Assembly (NCBI GenBank): GCA_015075635.1
Contig: JABTUA010000003.1
Location: forward strand, 806,001-870,000
Origin: Polyangiaceae bacterium
Lineage (GTDB): Bacteria > Myxococcota_A > Polyangia > Polyangiales > Polyangiaceae
DNA length: 64,000 nt
Direction of reading: 5' to 3'
Part shown: piece after piece, positions 7,924 to 16,580 of the stretch
Numbering within the stretch: the first letter of the stretch is position 1
How the letters are laid out: every line of letters starts with the position of its first letter
The notes under the pieces: generated by a model
Told to the model about the DNA's origin: nothing
Seen by the model: the letters and a program-made list of their open reading frames with translations, nothing else
The model's database searches: none
Position numbers and translations under genes: made by a program

Positions 7924-9173
7924 GTACCAGGTCCCAGCCGCCAGGCGAGCACGCGTGTCTGCACCGCCTCGCGGAACATGCAGGTGACCTGACCGTCCTC
8001 CGACGCCACGAAGACCACGCTGCCAGGATGCTCGGCGGCGTAGGTCGCCCCGGCGCGGTGACGCACCCCTCGACTGCCCAGATCGACGGGCTGAGCCGTC
8101 ACGCCTTCACTGTCGAGCGCCTCGTCGACCGTGGCGGTGTGACCCACGGGCAAGATCACTCCGAACGCGACCAGCGCCAGCGCGCGATTGAGCAGGGTCG
8201 CGCCGTCGATCCCAGTCAGCGCCCCCAGCTCTTCGACGACGCGCTCCGCCTCCGTGAGGAAGGCGTTGCGAAGCAGCTCGCCAAAGGCGCGGGCGTCACT
8301 GCTCTGCGGAGGCTCGGACGACCTGCGCGAGCCAACCTCGGGCCAGAACGGGCGCGACGGCGGGGCGGAGTCCCGCCTCCGCTCGATGTGCCGCGCCAGC
8401 CGCAGCAATGCGGCCAACGACGAGTCGCCCACCATCCTGTAGGTGGCCGACTCGGCCGCTGACGGCTGCTCTTCCGGAGCGATGATCAGGATGCCTCCCC
8501 GACCGTGTGCTGCCATCTCACGTACGAGCGAGCGAATGGCGTCGAGATAGTCCGCGACGCCCGGCTCTTCCAGTCCGGCAGCCCGAGCATTCTCCTCCAG
8601 GGCGAGCCTGACTGGACCGGCGGAGAACAAGACGTCCTCGCCGCCGGTGAGGATCGCGCCGCGCTCGTAGCCGAGCAAGAGGTCGCGGCCGTTGCGTATG
8701 GACAGGCAGCCGGGCCGGGCCGCGACGATCTTCAGGAATGGATCCCGATCCACGTTGAGGCCTTCGCGGGCAAGGCCGGTGATGGCGAGGTGCGCCTCGT
8801 CGAGCACGTGGACCGCGGAGTAGATCCGGCGATCGAGCCCGGCGACCGCAAGCTTCGCGAACTCCGGGATGCTGAAGGGCCGAGGTGCGTCGAAACGATG
8901 GACCTTCCACTGGTAGAGAGACGCGGCTCCCGACTCGGCACCCTCGGGCAGCACGACGTCGCCCTCGCTCCGACCGAGCAAGACTACGCCCACCGGGTTG
9001 CGCTCGCCCTCGTGGGTCTCGAGACCGGCGAAGAAGACGGTCGTGAGCAGGTGGACGAGCAAGTCGTCGTCCACCTCCCCCAAACAGCAGCTCCTGGATA
9101 CCGCCCGATGCCGCAACACTGGCACCAGCGCTGGCGGGAACACGTGTGCACCGAGCTCGCCAGTCGTGGGCAT
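7920..9173 (-). CDS. Diadenylate-cyclase-like (DisA_N/DAC fold) signalling protein
   Basis: 417 residues, no signal or membrane segment. The C-terminal ~100 residues match the DAC (DisA_N) domain: D-G-A at 323-325, a hydrophobic strand ending I-L-P, G-V-R-H-R-A (RHR at 371-373) and V-F-V-A-S-E-D-G at about 387-394. In true diadenylate cyclases D-G-A and G-T-R-H-R bind ATP and catalyse c-di-AMP formation; here both are kept apart from Thr to Val in front of RHR and SEE to SED. The N-terminal ~300 residues are not recognised and may be a sensor. It starts four bases after the stop of the response regulator gene, so the two form an operon. It may be an active c-di-AMP synthase or a DAC-derived nucleotide sensor (a DACNV-like family is possible); the sequence cannot decide. 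Confidence 0.65.
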   Translation of the reverse strand: MPTTGELGAHVFPPALVPVLRHRAVSRSCCLGEVDDDLLVHLLTTVFFAGLETHEGERNPVGVVLLGRSEGDVVLPEGAESGAASLYQWKVHRFDAPRPFSIPEFAKLAVAGLDRRIYSAVHVLDEAHLAITGLAREGLNVDRDPFLKIVAARPGCLSIRNGRDLLLGYERGAILTGGEDVLFSAGPVRLALEENARAAGLEEPGVADYLDAIRSLVREMAAHGRGGILIIAPEEQPSAAESATYRMVGDSSLAALLRLARHIERRRDSAPPSRPFWPEVGSRRSSEPPQSSDARAFGELLRNAFLTEAERVVEELGALTGIDGATLLNRALALVAFGVILPVGHTATVDEALDSEGVTAQPVDLGSRGVRHRAGATYAAEHPGSVVFVASEDGQVTCMFREAVQTRVLAWRLGPGT

Positions 9174-9177
9174 GGGA

Positions 9178-9669
9178 CTAACCCGAGTGGGGCGAGCTCG
9201 GCTCGTCCGATGATCCGAGGAGCGTCGCGGCCACGGACTCGAGGTCGCTCAGATCGAAGGGCTTGCGCAGCAGGACGGCCCTGCGCCCGAGCGCTCGGAC
9301 CTGCGCCGGGATGCGCTCATCTCGGAGCGCGGTCATCACGATGACCGCGGCGCCTACGCCGGCGGTGCGCGCCGTGGCCATCGCCTGAAGACCGCTCATC
9401 CACGGCATCGCGATGTCCGTGACGACGAGCGCGAAGGGACCCTCGTCGGCCAGCTTCTCGATGAGCTCGGCGCCGCTCCCGGCGCTCACCACGTCCGCCC
9501 CCAAGTCGGCGAGCGCCTCGGCCACGGCGTCGAGCAGCTCGGGGTCGTCGTCTGCCACCAGGATCCGCGCGTAAGCACGGCCCGTGCCGGGCGCGAGCTC
9601 GTGTGCCCGTCCCGGAAATATCGACTGCGCCCCATGCAGGGTGTTCGCGGCGTGAGGGCGACCGCGCAC
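9178..9669 (-). CDS. Single-domain response regulator
   Basis: About 163 residues from GTG at 9669; most of the length is one receiver domain. Key residues are present: acidic pocket in I-L-V-A-D-D-D, phosphoacceptor Asp in V-T-D-I-A-M-P (about residue 85), Thr in V-M-T-A, and Lys in L-R-K-P-F. There is no DNA-binding or enzymatic output domain, so it must act by protein contact. It is the first gene of an operon with the diadenylate-cyclase-like gene (gap TCCC) and is divergent from a histidine kinase that lacks a receiver, so the three may form one pathway. The start is uncertain: no ATG fits the frame and about 40 residues precede the domain. Confidence 0.75.
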   Translation of the reverse strand: MRGRPHAANTLHGAQSIFPGRAHELAPGTGRAYARILVADDDPELLDAVAEALADLGADVVSAGSGAELIEKLADEGPFALVVTDIAMPWMSGLQAMATARTAGVGAAVIVMTALRDERIPAQVRALGRRAVLLRKPFDLSDLESVAATLLGSSDEPSSPHSG

Positions 9670-9785
9670 TCCCTGCGCGGGTCGAGAGGTCGTCGAGTCT
9701 CGGATCCCCCATGCAGAAGTCCCGGATCGGGCCTGCGGGGTGATGCCTGGCACACGATCACGCGGCGCGCAGGAGTTGCGCGAAG
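9670..9785. promoter_or_regulatory. Divergent intergenic region of the receiver/DAC operon and the histidine kinase
   Basis: 116 bases separate the two divergent start codons. It must hold both promoters unless they lie inside coding sequence. I see AGGAG at 9771-9775, ten bases before the kinase GTG, but no convincing -35/-10 pair and no clear operator palindrome. Confidence 0.3.
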
Positions 9786-12650
9786 GTGCCGCTGGCGAGC
9801 GGCATGCCTCTTGTACCCATCGCCGGCATGAAGCTCCGGCTCCGGGCCAAGCAGCTCTGGCGCGGGTTTGCGCCGGCTGTTGGGCTGCTGGCGGTCGTGC
9901 TCGGCGGCGGCGTGCTCGTCGGCTGGTGGGGCGACCTCGCCGCGCTGCGCGCCCCCGTTCCGGGCGCTCCAGCGATGAAGCCCAACACGGCGCTGATGTT
10001 CGTGCTGTGCGGGCTCGCGCTCTTCTCGCGTGGTCGCGCGGAGCCCAGCGTGCGCCACGAGCGAGCGGGCATCGCCCCTGCTCTGATCGCGCTCGCGATT
10101 GCGGCTGCGACACTGTTCGAGCACGCGGCGGGCGTCGAGCTGGGTATCGACGGCCTGGTCGCGGGCGCTTCGTCCGGAGCGCCCTCGCCCAGCACCGCTT
10201 CGGCCTTTCTGCTCCTGAGCGTCGCGCTGCTCCTGCCTAGAGCCCCGGACCGCCGTCGCGCCATGCTGGTCGAGGCACTCGCGCTAATTGCGGCGACGAA
10301 CGCCATGCTCGCGCTGCTCGGCTTCTCGCTGGGGGTGGTGTTCTTCGACGCGGAGGTTCGCTTGCCCGTCGCCATCGGTATGGCGCCGCACAGCGCTGCC
10401 GGGCTCCTGCTGCTCGCGGCGGGTGTGCTCGTCGCCCGGCGCGACGCGGTGCTGACGAGCCTCCTGACCAGCAGGGGCTCCGGCGGCGAAGTGGCTCGGC
10501 GCCTGCTGCTCGTCGCGCTCGTGACCATTCCGGTCACGACGGTCGCGGCCTTTGCGCTGGAGCGGCGCGGCTGGTGGCCGACACCGGGCGCGGCGGTCGT
10601 GGCCGCGACGACGAGCGCCATGGTGCTGGTCCTGGCCCTTCGGATCACCGGCCGCCGCCTCGACGCCGTGGAGTCCCAGCGCACGCGCCTGGCCGCAGAT
10701 CTCCAGCGCGCCATGGCGGAGAGCGCGCGGCTCGCGGCGCTGGTCACGTCCGCCGACGACGCCATCATCGCCGAGAGCCCCGAGGGCGTCGTGCTCGACT
10801 GGAACCAAGGCGCCGAGCGCCTGTACGGCTGGAGCGCGGCCGAGATGCTGGGCCGTTCGATCGACGCGATCATCCCCGAGGAAGACCGTGCGGTGCGGCG
10901 CGACCTCCGCGAGCGCGCCGCCGCGGGCGTCGTCATGCGCGGCCTCGAGTGCGTGATCGTCAACAAGAACGGCGGGCGCATCCCGGTCTCGCTGACGCTG
11001 TCCCCGATCGGCGACGAGGCCGGCAGCGTGAGCTCCATTTCGCGCGATCTGACCGAGGTGAAGGCGGCGCAGGCCGTACTGGCCAAATCCGGCGAGCTCT
11101 TCGCCGAGGTCGCCCGCGCCAACTTGCTGGTGACCGAAGCCACTGCCGCGATGCCCGAGACCGGTCTGCCGCGCGTGCTTGAGGTGATCGCCGAGCAGGC
11201 CCGCAAGCTCACGGGAGCCGAGCTCGCGGGGGTCGGCCTGGGCGCGCGGGCTCCCTTCCAGCACTGGGTCCGGGTCGGAGCGGCTGCGGAGCAAGGCAGT
11301 GACGAGCATCCGCTGCTCGCCGCCTCTGCCGAGCTGGGCGAGATCGTACGCGTGGCGAACGTGCGCGAGGATCCGCGCTTTCGCGACGGAGTCCCGGAGC
11401 ACTCGCAGATCGAGAGCCTGATGGGCATCCCGGTCAGATACCGCGGGGAAATCACCGGACACCTGTGCTTGGCCAACAAGCACGGTGGTGGGGGCTTCAG
11501 CGCTCAGGACCAGAGCGCCGTGGAGCTGATCGCGGCCCACGTCGGCGCCGCCATCGAGGCTTCGCGGCTCTACGAGCGCGAGGCGATCCAGCGCGCCCGT
11601 CTGGAGTCGATCGTCGCGCAGCTGCCGGTGGGCGTAGTCGTCATCGATGCACAGGCCCAACTGGTGCTGCAGAACCAGGCATCACTCGAGCTGGCGAAGA
11701 GCATTCGACCCATGGTGCACGACGTGCGCTTGCCGTCCGGCGAGGCGCTGCCAGCCGAAGACCATCCGGTGATCCGCGCGCTACGGACCGGCGAGCGCAT
11801 CGCGTCTCAGGAGCTCAAGCTCGAGCTCGGCTCGGGGGAGCAGGTGCCCATCCTCGCCAGCGCCGCCCCAGTGCGCAGCGGTGACGAGATCGTCGGAGCC
11901 GTCACCGCCTTCCGCGACATTCGGGCCATCAAGGAGCTCGAGCGCATGCGGGAAGAGTGGGCCTCGGTCATCGCCCACGACATGCGGCAGCCGGTGAACA
12001 GCATCTGGCTCAACAGCGATCTCCTGAAGGGGGCGCCTCTGTCCCAGCGCGAGCAGAACCAAGTGGCCCGCATCCGTCGCGCCGCGGAGCGGCTCAATCG
12101 CATGGTCGAAGACCTCCTCGACATCTCTCAGGTCGAGTCGCGTCATCTCGCGCTCTGCCGGGAGCCGCTCCGGCTCGGCTCGGCGCTCGCCGAGGCGCTG
12201 GCGGGCGTGCCGGACATCGGCGCACGCTGTCAGCTGGAGCTCGACGACGCCGAGCTGCTGGTGCTGGCCGACTCGGTGCGGTTCCAACAAATCCTCGAGA
12301 ACCTGCTGTCCAACGCCGAGAAGTACGGGGAGCCCGGCACACCGGTGGTCGTGCGCAGCCGGCGCGAGCAGAGTCAGGTCGTGATCAGCGTCGAGAATCG
12401 CGGGCCGGGCATCTTGCCCGACGAGCTCCGCACGCTGTTCGAGCGCTTCTCACGCGCCCGCTCGGCGCACGCCGGCCCGGCGCGGGGCCTGGGACTTGGC
12501 CTCTACATCTGTCGCGGCCTCGTCGAGGCCCACGGCGGCCGCATCTGGGTGGAGAGCGTGCCCGGCGGCACCACCACGTTCCACTTCACGCTGCCCATCG
12601 CGCTGGAGGCCGAGCTGGCCCAGACCATGGCGCACGCTCGGGCCAGCTGA
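9786..12650 (+). CDS. Membrane sensor histidine kinase with PAS, GAF and PAS domains
   Basis: 954 residues from GTG at 9786, chosen for the AGGAG ten bases upstream; ATG at 9804 or 9828 would trim 6 or 14 residues. Residues 30-290 contain about eight hydrophobic segments. A PAS domain (about 316-430) is followed by a GAF domain (about 450-600), a second PAS (about 610-720), a HisKA domain with phospho-His in I-A-H-D-M-R-Q-P (H731), and an HATPase_c domain with N-L-L-S-N-A-E-K-Y and G-L-G-L-G-L-Y. It would autophosphorylate in response to membrane, small-molecule or redox signals and pass phosphate to a separate receiver. It carries no receiver itself, and the divergent single-domain receiver at 9178-9669 is the obvious candidate partner. 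Confidence 0.88.
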   Translation: MPLASGMPLVPIAGMKLRLRAKQLWRGFAPAVGLLAVVLGGGVLVGWWGDLAALRAPVPGAPAMKPNTALMFVLCGLALFSRGRAEPSVRHERAGIAPALIALAIAAATLFEHAAGVELGIDGLVAGASSGAPSPSTASAFLLLSVALLLPRAPDRRRAMLVEALALIAATNAMLALLGFSLGVVFFDAEVRLPVAIGMAPHSAAGLLLLAAGVLVARRDAVLTSLLTSRGSGGEVARRLLLVALVTIPVTTVAAFALERRGWWPTPGAAVVAATTSAMVLVLALRITGRRLDAVESQRTRLAADLQRAMAESARLAALVTSADDAIIAESPEGVVLDWNQGAERLYGWSAAEMLGRSIDAIIPEEDRAVRRDLRERAAAGVVMRGLECVIVNKNGGRIPVSLTLSPIGDEAGSVSSISRDLTEVKAAQAVLAKSGELFAEVARANLLVTEATAAMPETGLPRVLEVIAEQARKLTGAELAGVGLGARAPFQHWVRVGAAAEQGSDEHPLLAASAELGEIVRVANVREDPRFRDGVPEHSQIESLMGIPVRYRGEITGHLCLANKHGGGGFSAQDQSAVELIAAHVGAAIEASRLYEREAIQRARLESIVAQLPVGVVVIDAQAQLVLQNQASLELAKSIRPMVHDVRLPSGEALPAEDHPVIRALRTGERIASQELKLELGSGEQVPILASAAPVRSGDEIVGAVTAFRDIRAIKELERMREEWASVIAHDMRQPVNSIWLNSDLLKGAPLSQREQNQVARIRRAAERLNRMVEDLLDISQVESRHLALCREPLRLGSALAEALAGVPDIGARCQLELDDAELLVLADSVRFQQILENLLSNAEKYGEPGTPVVVRSRREQSQVVISVENRGPGILPDELRTLFERFSRARSAHAGPARGLGLGLYICRGLVEAHGGRIWVESVPGGTTTFHFTLPIALEAELAQTMAHARAS

Positions 12651-12665
12651 CGGGCGCGGTCTCCG

Positions 12666-13523
12666 TCAGGCCTTGGGTCCGAAGGCCGTGACCACGAAGC
12701 CGCCGCCCTTCTCGTCGACGTGCATCTCCAAGAGGCCGCGGCGCTGCGCGTCCTCGAGCAGATCGTTGAACGTCCGGTAGCCGTGGAAGCGCTCCGAGAA
12801 GCTGGGTCGCTTGCGCTTGAGCACCTGCTTGACCATCGAGCCGTGCACCGAGCCATCCCGATCGGAAAACAGCGCCTCCACGGTCTCGAGCACGAGCTCG
12901 AGCGCCTCGGTCTGGCGCTGATCGACGCTCTTCTCGCTCTTGTCCGGGTCGCCTGCCGCGGCCGGCGTCGAGACGCGCGCCGGAGGTGGCGGTGGGGGCT
13001 TGGGCTGGGGGCGCTTCTCCTTCTCGCGCCGCTGCTCGCGCTTCGCGCGCACCAGGTCGTCGTAGTAGATGAACTCGTCGCAGTTCTCGATCAAGAGGTC
13101 GCTCGAGCTGTTCTTCACGCCGAGCCCGATCACTCGCTTGTTGTTCTCGCGCAGCTTCGAGACCAACGGCGAGAAGTCGCTGTCCCCCGACACGATCACG
13201 AACACGTCGACGTGCGACTTCGTGTAGCACAGGTCGAGTGCGTCCACGACGAGCCGGATGTCGGCGGAGTTCTTCCCCGAGTACGAGACGTGGGGGATCT
13301 CGATGAGCTCGAACGAGGCCTCGTGCAGCATGCGCTTGGAAGACTTGTAGCGGTCCCAGTCCGCGTAGGCGCGCTTGACCACGACCTTGCCTTTGTCCAG
13401 CAGGCGCTCGAGCACGAAGTTGACGTCGAAGTCCTCGTACTTTGCGTCGCGGACTCCGATCGCTACGTTCTCGAAGTCGCAGAAGATCGCCATGTTGAGG
13501 GTGTCGTCGAGTCGTTCGGTCAC
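12666..13523 (-). CDS. NYN-domain putative RNase with C-terminal LOTUS/OST-HTH domain
   Basis: 285 residues. Residues 10-160 form a NYN (PIN-like, LabA/DUF88) nuclease fold: F-C-D-F-E-N, S-A-D-I-R-L-V-V-D and V-S-G-D-S-D-F supply the acidic metal-binding residues. A charged, Pro-rich linker (about 165-200) leads to a winged-helix LOTUS/OST-HTH domain (about 205-283, ending in F-V-V-T-A-F), an RNA-binding module. The protein is likely a cytosolic ribonuclease or RNA-binding regulator; bacterial NYN-LOTUS proteins are widespread but mostly uncharacterised. It ends convergently 15 bases after the histidine kinase and starts divergently from the lipoprotein at 13625, about 100 bases away. Confidence 0.85.
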   Translation of the reverse strand: MTERLDDTLNMAIFCDFENVAIGVRDAKYEDFDVNFVLERLLDKGKVVVKRAYADWDRYKSSKRMLHEASFELIEIPHVSYSGKNSADIRLVVDALDLCYTKSHVDVFVIVSGDSDFSPLVSKLRENNKRVIGLGVKNSSSDLLIENCDEFIYYDDLVRAKREQRREKEKRPQPKPPPPPPARVSTPAAAGDPDKSEKSVDQRQTEALELVLETVEALFSDRDGSVHGSMVKQVLKRKRPSFSERFHGYRTFNDLLEDAQRRGLLEMHVDEKGGGFVVTAFGPKA

Positions 13524-13624
13524 GGGCGCACCATAGCCCGACTTGCGGCGCTCGGCGCCAGGCAGTGCTTCCGTCTGCGCCGCATGGGCTTCCCGCCGGA
13601 CGCGATCTGAGCGAAGCTCGGGCC

Positions 13625-14680
13625 ATGTTCCACGGCATGGGAAGGGCAGCCGTGCTCGCAGCCGTGCTCGCCGGCTGCAGCAGCAGCTCGACCAACGAGC
13701 CGTCCGGGACGTGCGAGTCCGGCGCGACGCGGAGCTGCATCGGGCCGGCGCAGTGCAAGGGCGGACAGTCCTGCGGTGCCAACGGGAAGTGGGAGGCGTG
13801 CGCGTGCGGCGCCGGCGGGGGCGGCGGTGCAGCCGGCAGCGGCGCGACCAGTGGCGGCGGCGGCACCAGCGGCGGCGGGGGCAGTGGCGGCAGCGGCGGC
13901 AGCGGCGGAACGAGCGGCGGCAGCGGCGGCGGTGGCGGCGGCACCGCGGGGCCGGCAGCCGGCTACCTGTTCTGGGGCAAGGACGCGGGGGACTTCGCCA
14001 TCGTTCCGGTGGATGCTGCCGGCCTCACCGGCAGCGCTGTGACCGGCGCCGTGGCGGGCTGCGCGCCGCGCGCGCTGGTCGGCGACGGCTCGACTAGCGC
14101 GCTCTACTTGTTCTGCACCACCAACAACGGGGCAAACGTCTACTTCGTCGAGCCGGCTACCCTCCAGGTCGAGACCACCACAGTGACCCCTCTGGCCAAG
14201 ACCGGGCTGGTGGCCGTGGCCTTCGACTGGGTCGACCCCGGCAGCTACCACGTGCTCTGGCAGCCGGCCGTCGGATCGGATGGCACGGTCCGCGAAGAGC
14301 TCAAGCAAGGGAGCGGCTCGAGCGATTCCAGCATGTCGCCGCCCACCGGGATGCGCGGGACCTTCATCGACGCCAAGAAGGAGTTCGTGCTCTGGTCGAG
14401 CGCTGGAGCGTGCGTGCGCACGAGCTACGGCTCGTTCAACACGAACACCACGCTGGCGGCCTTTGGTGGGCTGTTGTGCCGTTCGCTCGTGCTCGACGGG
14501 AGCGTCTGGCGCATGGCCTGGGGCTCGGAGGCGAACGACAGCGCGAAGATCTGTACCTTCGCCGCCGAGCCGGCGGACGCGACGGTCCCAAGCGGAACCG
14601 GCTGGACCGCCGACACCTGCAAAGACTTCTCGTACACCGGCAGCGGCTGGCGCTTCCGCGGCTACTTGCCCAAGCCGTGA
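13625..14680 (+). CDS. Gly-rich surface lipoprotein, function unknown
   Basis: 351 residues from ATG at 13625. Signal peptide ends in a lipobox (V-L-A-G-C-S-S-S-S). A short Cys-containing segment (C-x5-C pattern around G-A-T-R-S-C-I-G) is followed by a Gly/Ser-rich linker of about 60 residues encoded by an imperfect GGC/AGC repeat, and then a roughly 230-residue globular part with four or more Cys residues and many beta-type strands. The architecture resembles the many myxobacterial surface lipoproteins of unknown role. It converges on the ABC-F gene. Confidence 0.65.
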   Translation: MFHGMGRAAVLAAVLAGCSSSSTNEPSGTCESGATRSCIGPAQCKGGQSCGANGKWEACACGAGGGGGAAGSGATSGGGGTSGGGGSGGSGGSGGTSGGSGGGGGGTAGPAAGYLFWGKDAGDFAIVPVDAAGLTGSAVTGAVAGCAPRALVGDGSTSALYLFCTTNNGANVYFVEPATLQVETTTVTPLAKTGLVAVAFDWVDPGSYHVLWQPAVGSDGTVREELKQGSGSSDSSMSPPTGMRGTFIDAKKEFVLWSSAGACVRTSYGSFNTNTTLAAFGGLLCRSLVLDGSVWRMAWGSEANDSAKICTFAAEPADATVPSGTGWTADTCKDFSYTGSGWRFRGYLPKP

Positions 14681-14682
14681 GG

Positions 14683-14703
14683 TCGCGGCCCGCGCGGCCG
14701 CGA
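14683..14703. terminator. Perfect hairpin between convergent stop codons
   Basis: TCGCGGCC (14683-14690) is perfectly complementary to GGCCGCGA (14696-14703) around a five-base loop. It occupies nearly all of the 24 bases between the stop of the lipoprotein and the stop of the ABC-F gene. It lacks a T-tract, so it is best read as a symmetric mRNA-end structure. Confidence 0.5.
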
Positions 14704-14704
14704 G

Positions 14705-16324
14705 CTACGAGGCTTCGCGCTGCTGGTAAGTGCCGTGCTTGACCAGGAACTGGCCGTCGTGGAACGCGCTGGGGCTGACCTCGCGGATGCCGTCGGCGCT
14801 CATCTCCAGGATGCGGCTGGCGACGCGGTCGACCATGTTGCGGTCGTGCGTCACGAAGACGCACGTGCCCTGATACACGCTGAGCGCCTCGGTGAGCGCG
14901 CGGATCGACTCCAGATCCAGGTGATTGGTCGGCTCGTCCAGCAGTAGGACGTTCGGCTCGGCGAGCATCAGCTTGGCCAGGAGCAGCCGCACGGTCTCTC
15001 CACCCGAGAGCACCTTGGTGGGCTTCATCGGCTCTTCCTTCTTGAACAAGAGCTTGCCGAACAGCGCGCGGAGGTTCTCCTCGTCGGCCTTGCTGTTGAA
15101 GCTCCACAGCCACGAGTGCGCCGTCTGGTCGGAGCGCGGCAGGATCTCGGAGTGCTCCTGCGGCATGTACTCGACGCGAGCCTCGTAGCCCCAGCTGACC
15201 GTGCCGGCGTCGGGCTCGAGATCGCCAGTGAGCATGCGCAGCATGCTGGTCTTGCCGATGCCGTTGGGACCCACCAGCGCGATCTTGTCGCCCCGCATCA
15301 CGCTCAGGTTGAAGCCCTTGCAGATGCTGATGCGGTCGAACGCCTTGCACAGATTCTGCACGCTCAGCACGCTGCGCCCGCTGGCTCGCGCCTGCTCGAA
15401 GCGGATGAAGGGTCGCTGGATGTTGGACCGCTTCAGATCGACCATCGCCCGCTTCTCGCGCTCCGCGTGCTTCTCGCGAGATTTGACCTGGGTCGCGCGC
15501 GTGCCCGCGCCGAAGCGCCGCACGAACTCCTGGAGCTGGTCGATCTTCTCTTGCCGAGCCGCGTTGGCGAGCTCGACCCCGGTGCGGGCCTCGGCCTTCG
15601 CCCGGACCATGTCGTCGTAGTCGCCCGGGTAGACGATGATGCTCTCGTAGTCCACGTCGGCGATCTTGGTGCAGACGGCGTTGACGAAATGCCGGTCGTG
15701 GCTGATGACCACGAGCGCGCCGTCGTATTCGGTGAGGAAGCTCTCGAGCCAGCGGATGCTGGCGATGTCGAGGCTGTTGGTGGGCTCGTCGAGCAGCAGG
15801 CTGTCGGGCTTGCCGAACAGCGCCTTGGCAAGGAGCACGCGCACGCGGTCGCCGCCCTGGAGCACCTCGAGCTTCTGCTCGTGGAGCTCTGCGGGGATGC
15901 CGAGGCCCACGAGCAGCGTGGTGGCCTCGCCTTCGGCGGTGTACCCGTCGTGCTCGGCGATGGTCATCTCGAGCTCGCCGAGCAGCATGCCCTCGTCGTC
16001 GTCGAGGTCGTTGCCCTTGGCCAGGAGCTCTTCTTTCTTCGAGAGCGCTGCCCAGAGGGCCTGGTGACCGGAGAGGACCACGTCGAGGATGCGCTGATCG
16101 GCGTAGGTCGAGTGGTCCTGCTCGAGGACCCCGAGGCGGCCTCGGATCGAGACGCTCCCGTTGACCGGCTCGAGCTCCTTCGAGAGGATCTTCATGAAAG
16201 TCGACTTGCCAGCGCCGTTCGGCCCAGTGAGTCCGTAGCGCTCTCCGTCGTTGAACGTGACGTTCACGCGGTCGAAGAGCACCCGCTCTCCGAAGCTCAT
16301 CGATATTTCGTGTGCGGTGATCAT
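14705..16324 (-). CDS. ABC-F family ATPase (YbiT/EttA-like)
   Basis: 539 residues, two ABC cassettes, no membrane segments. Cassette 1: G-P-N-G-A-G-K-S-T (about 34-42), D-E-P-T-N-S-L-D. Cassette 2: G-P-N-G-I-G-K-T-S, L-S-G-G-E-T-V-R-L, D-E-P-T-N-H-L-D. The interdomain linker (about 235-310) is Arg/Lys-rich, as in ribosome-binding ABC-F proteins, and there is no long C-terminal tail, unlike the gene at 1951. The first signature is L-Q-G-G-D-R-V-R-V instead of L-S-G-G-Q/E, a pattern seen in the YbiT-like branch. It should act on translation rather than transport. The upstream region of about 250 bases is shared with the divergent kinase gene. Confidence 0.88.
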   Translation of the reverse strand: MITAHEISMSFGERVLFDRVNVTFNDGERYGLTGPNGAGKSTFMKILSKELEPVNGSVSIRGRLGVLEQDHSTYADQRILDVVLSGHQALWAALSKKEELLAKGNDLDDDEGMLLGELEMTIAEHDGYTAEGEATTLLVGLGIPAELHEQKLEVLQGGDRVRVLLAKALFGKPDSLLLDEPTNSLDIASIRWLESFLTEYDGALVVISHDRHFVNAVCTKIADVDYESIIVYPGDYDDMVRAKAEARTGVELANAARQEKIDQLQEFVRRFGAGTRATQVKSREKHAEREKRAMVDLKRSNIQRPFIRFEQARASGRSVLSVQNLCKAFDRISICKGFNLSVMRGDKIALVGPNGIGKTSMLRMLTGDLEPDAGTVSWGYEARVEYMPQEHSEILPRSDQTAHSWLWSFNSKADEENLRALFGKLLFKKEEPMKPTKVLSGGETVRLLLAKLMLAEPNVLLLDEPTNHLDLESIRALTEALSVYQGTCVFVTHDRNMVDRVASRILEMSADGIREVSPSAFHDGQFLVKHGTYQQREAS

Positions 16325-16580
16325 GCTCGTGCGCCTCAGGTTTCCGCTCGTCGCGGCGGGCCCTTGGGGCCGACGGTCGAAGCTTGCGTCCCGGACCAGC
16401 GGCGCTCGAGGTCGAGCGCTGGGAGGAGCCGGGCAACGCGAGGGGCGCGGAACCTAGCAGAAGTTCGGCCGCCGCGCCCCAAATTCTTGCCGGCCTCGGA
16501 CAATGGGGCACCGGGGAGGCAGCCTGCGCCGCGCGCCGACGGGGCGGTGTACGGGTCAGCGCTCGCGTATCCTCGCTCGA
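16325..16580. other. Divergent intergenic region, no recognisable element
   Basis: About 256 bases between the ABC-F gene and the Ser/Thr kinase. I see no clear promoter hexamers, RNA gene or repeat. If the kinase starts at the ATG at 16503, its upstream part would be coding. Confidence 0.3.

Noticed and set aside
9740-9785. Sigma54 promoter (TGGCAC near 9749) before the histidine kinase
   Set aside because: The TGGCAC is not followed at the right distance by TTGC; the downstream TTGCG is too far away.
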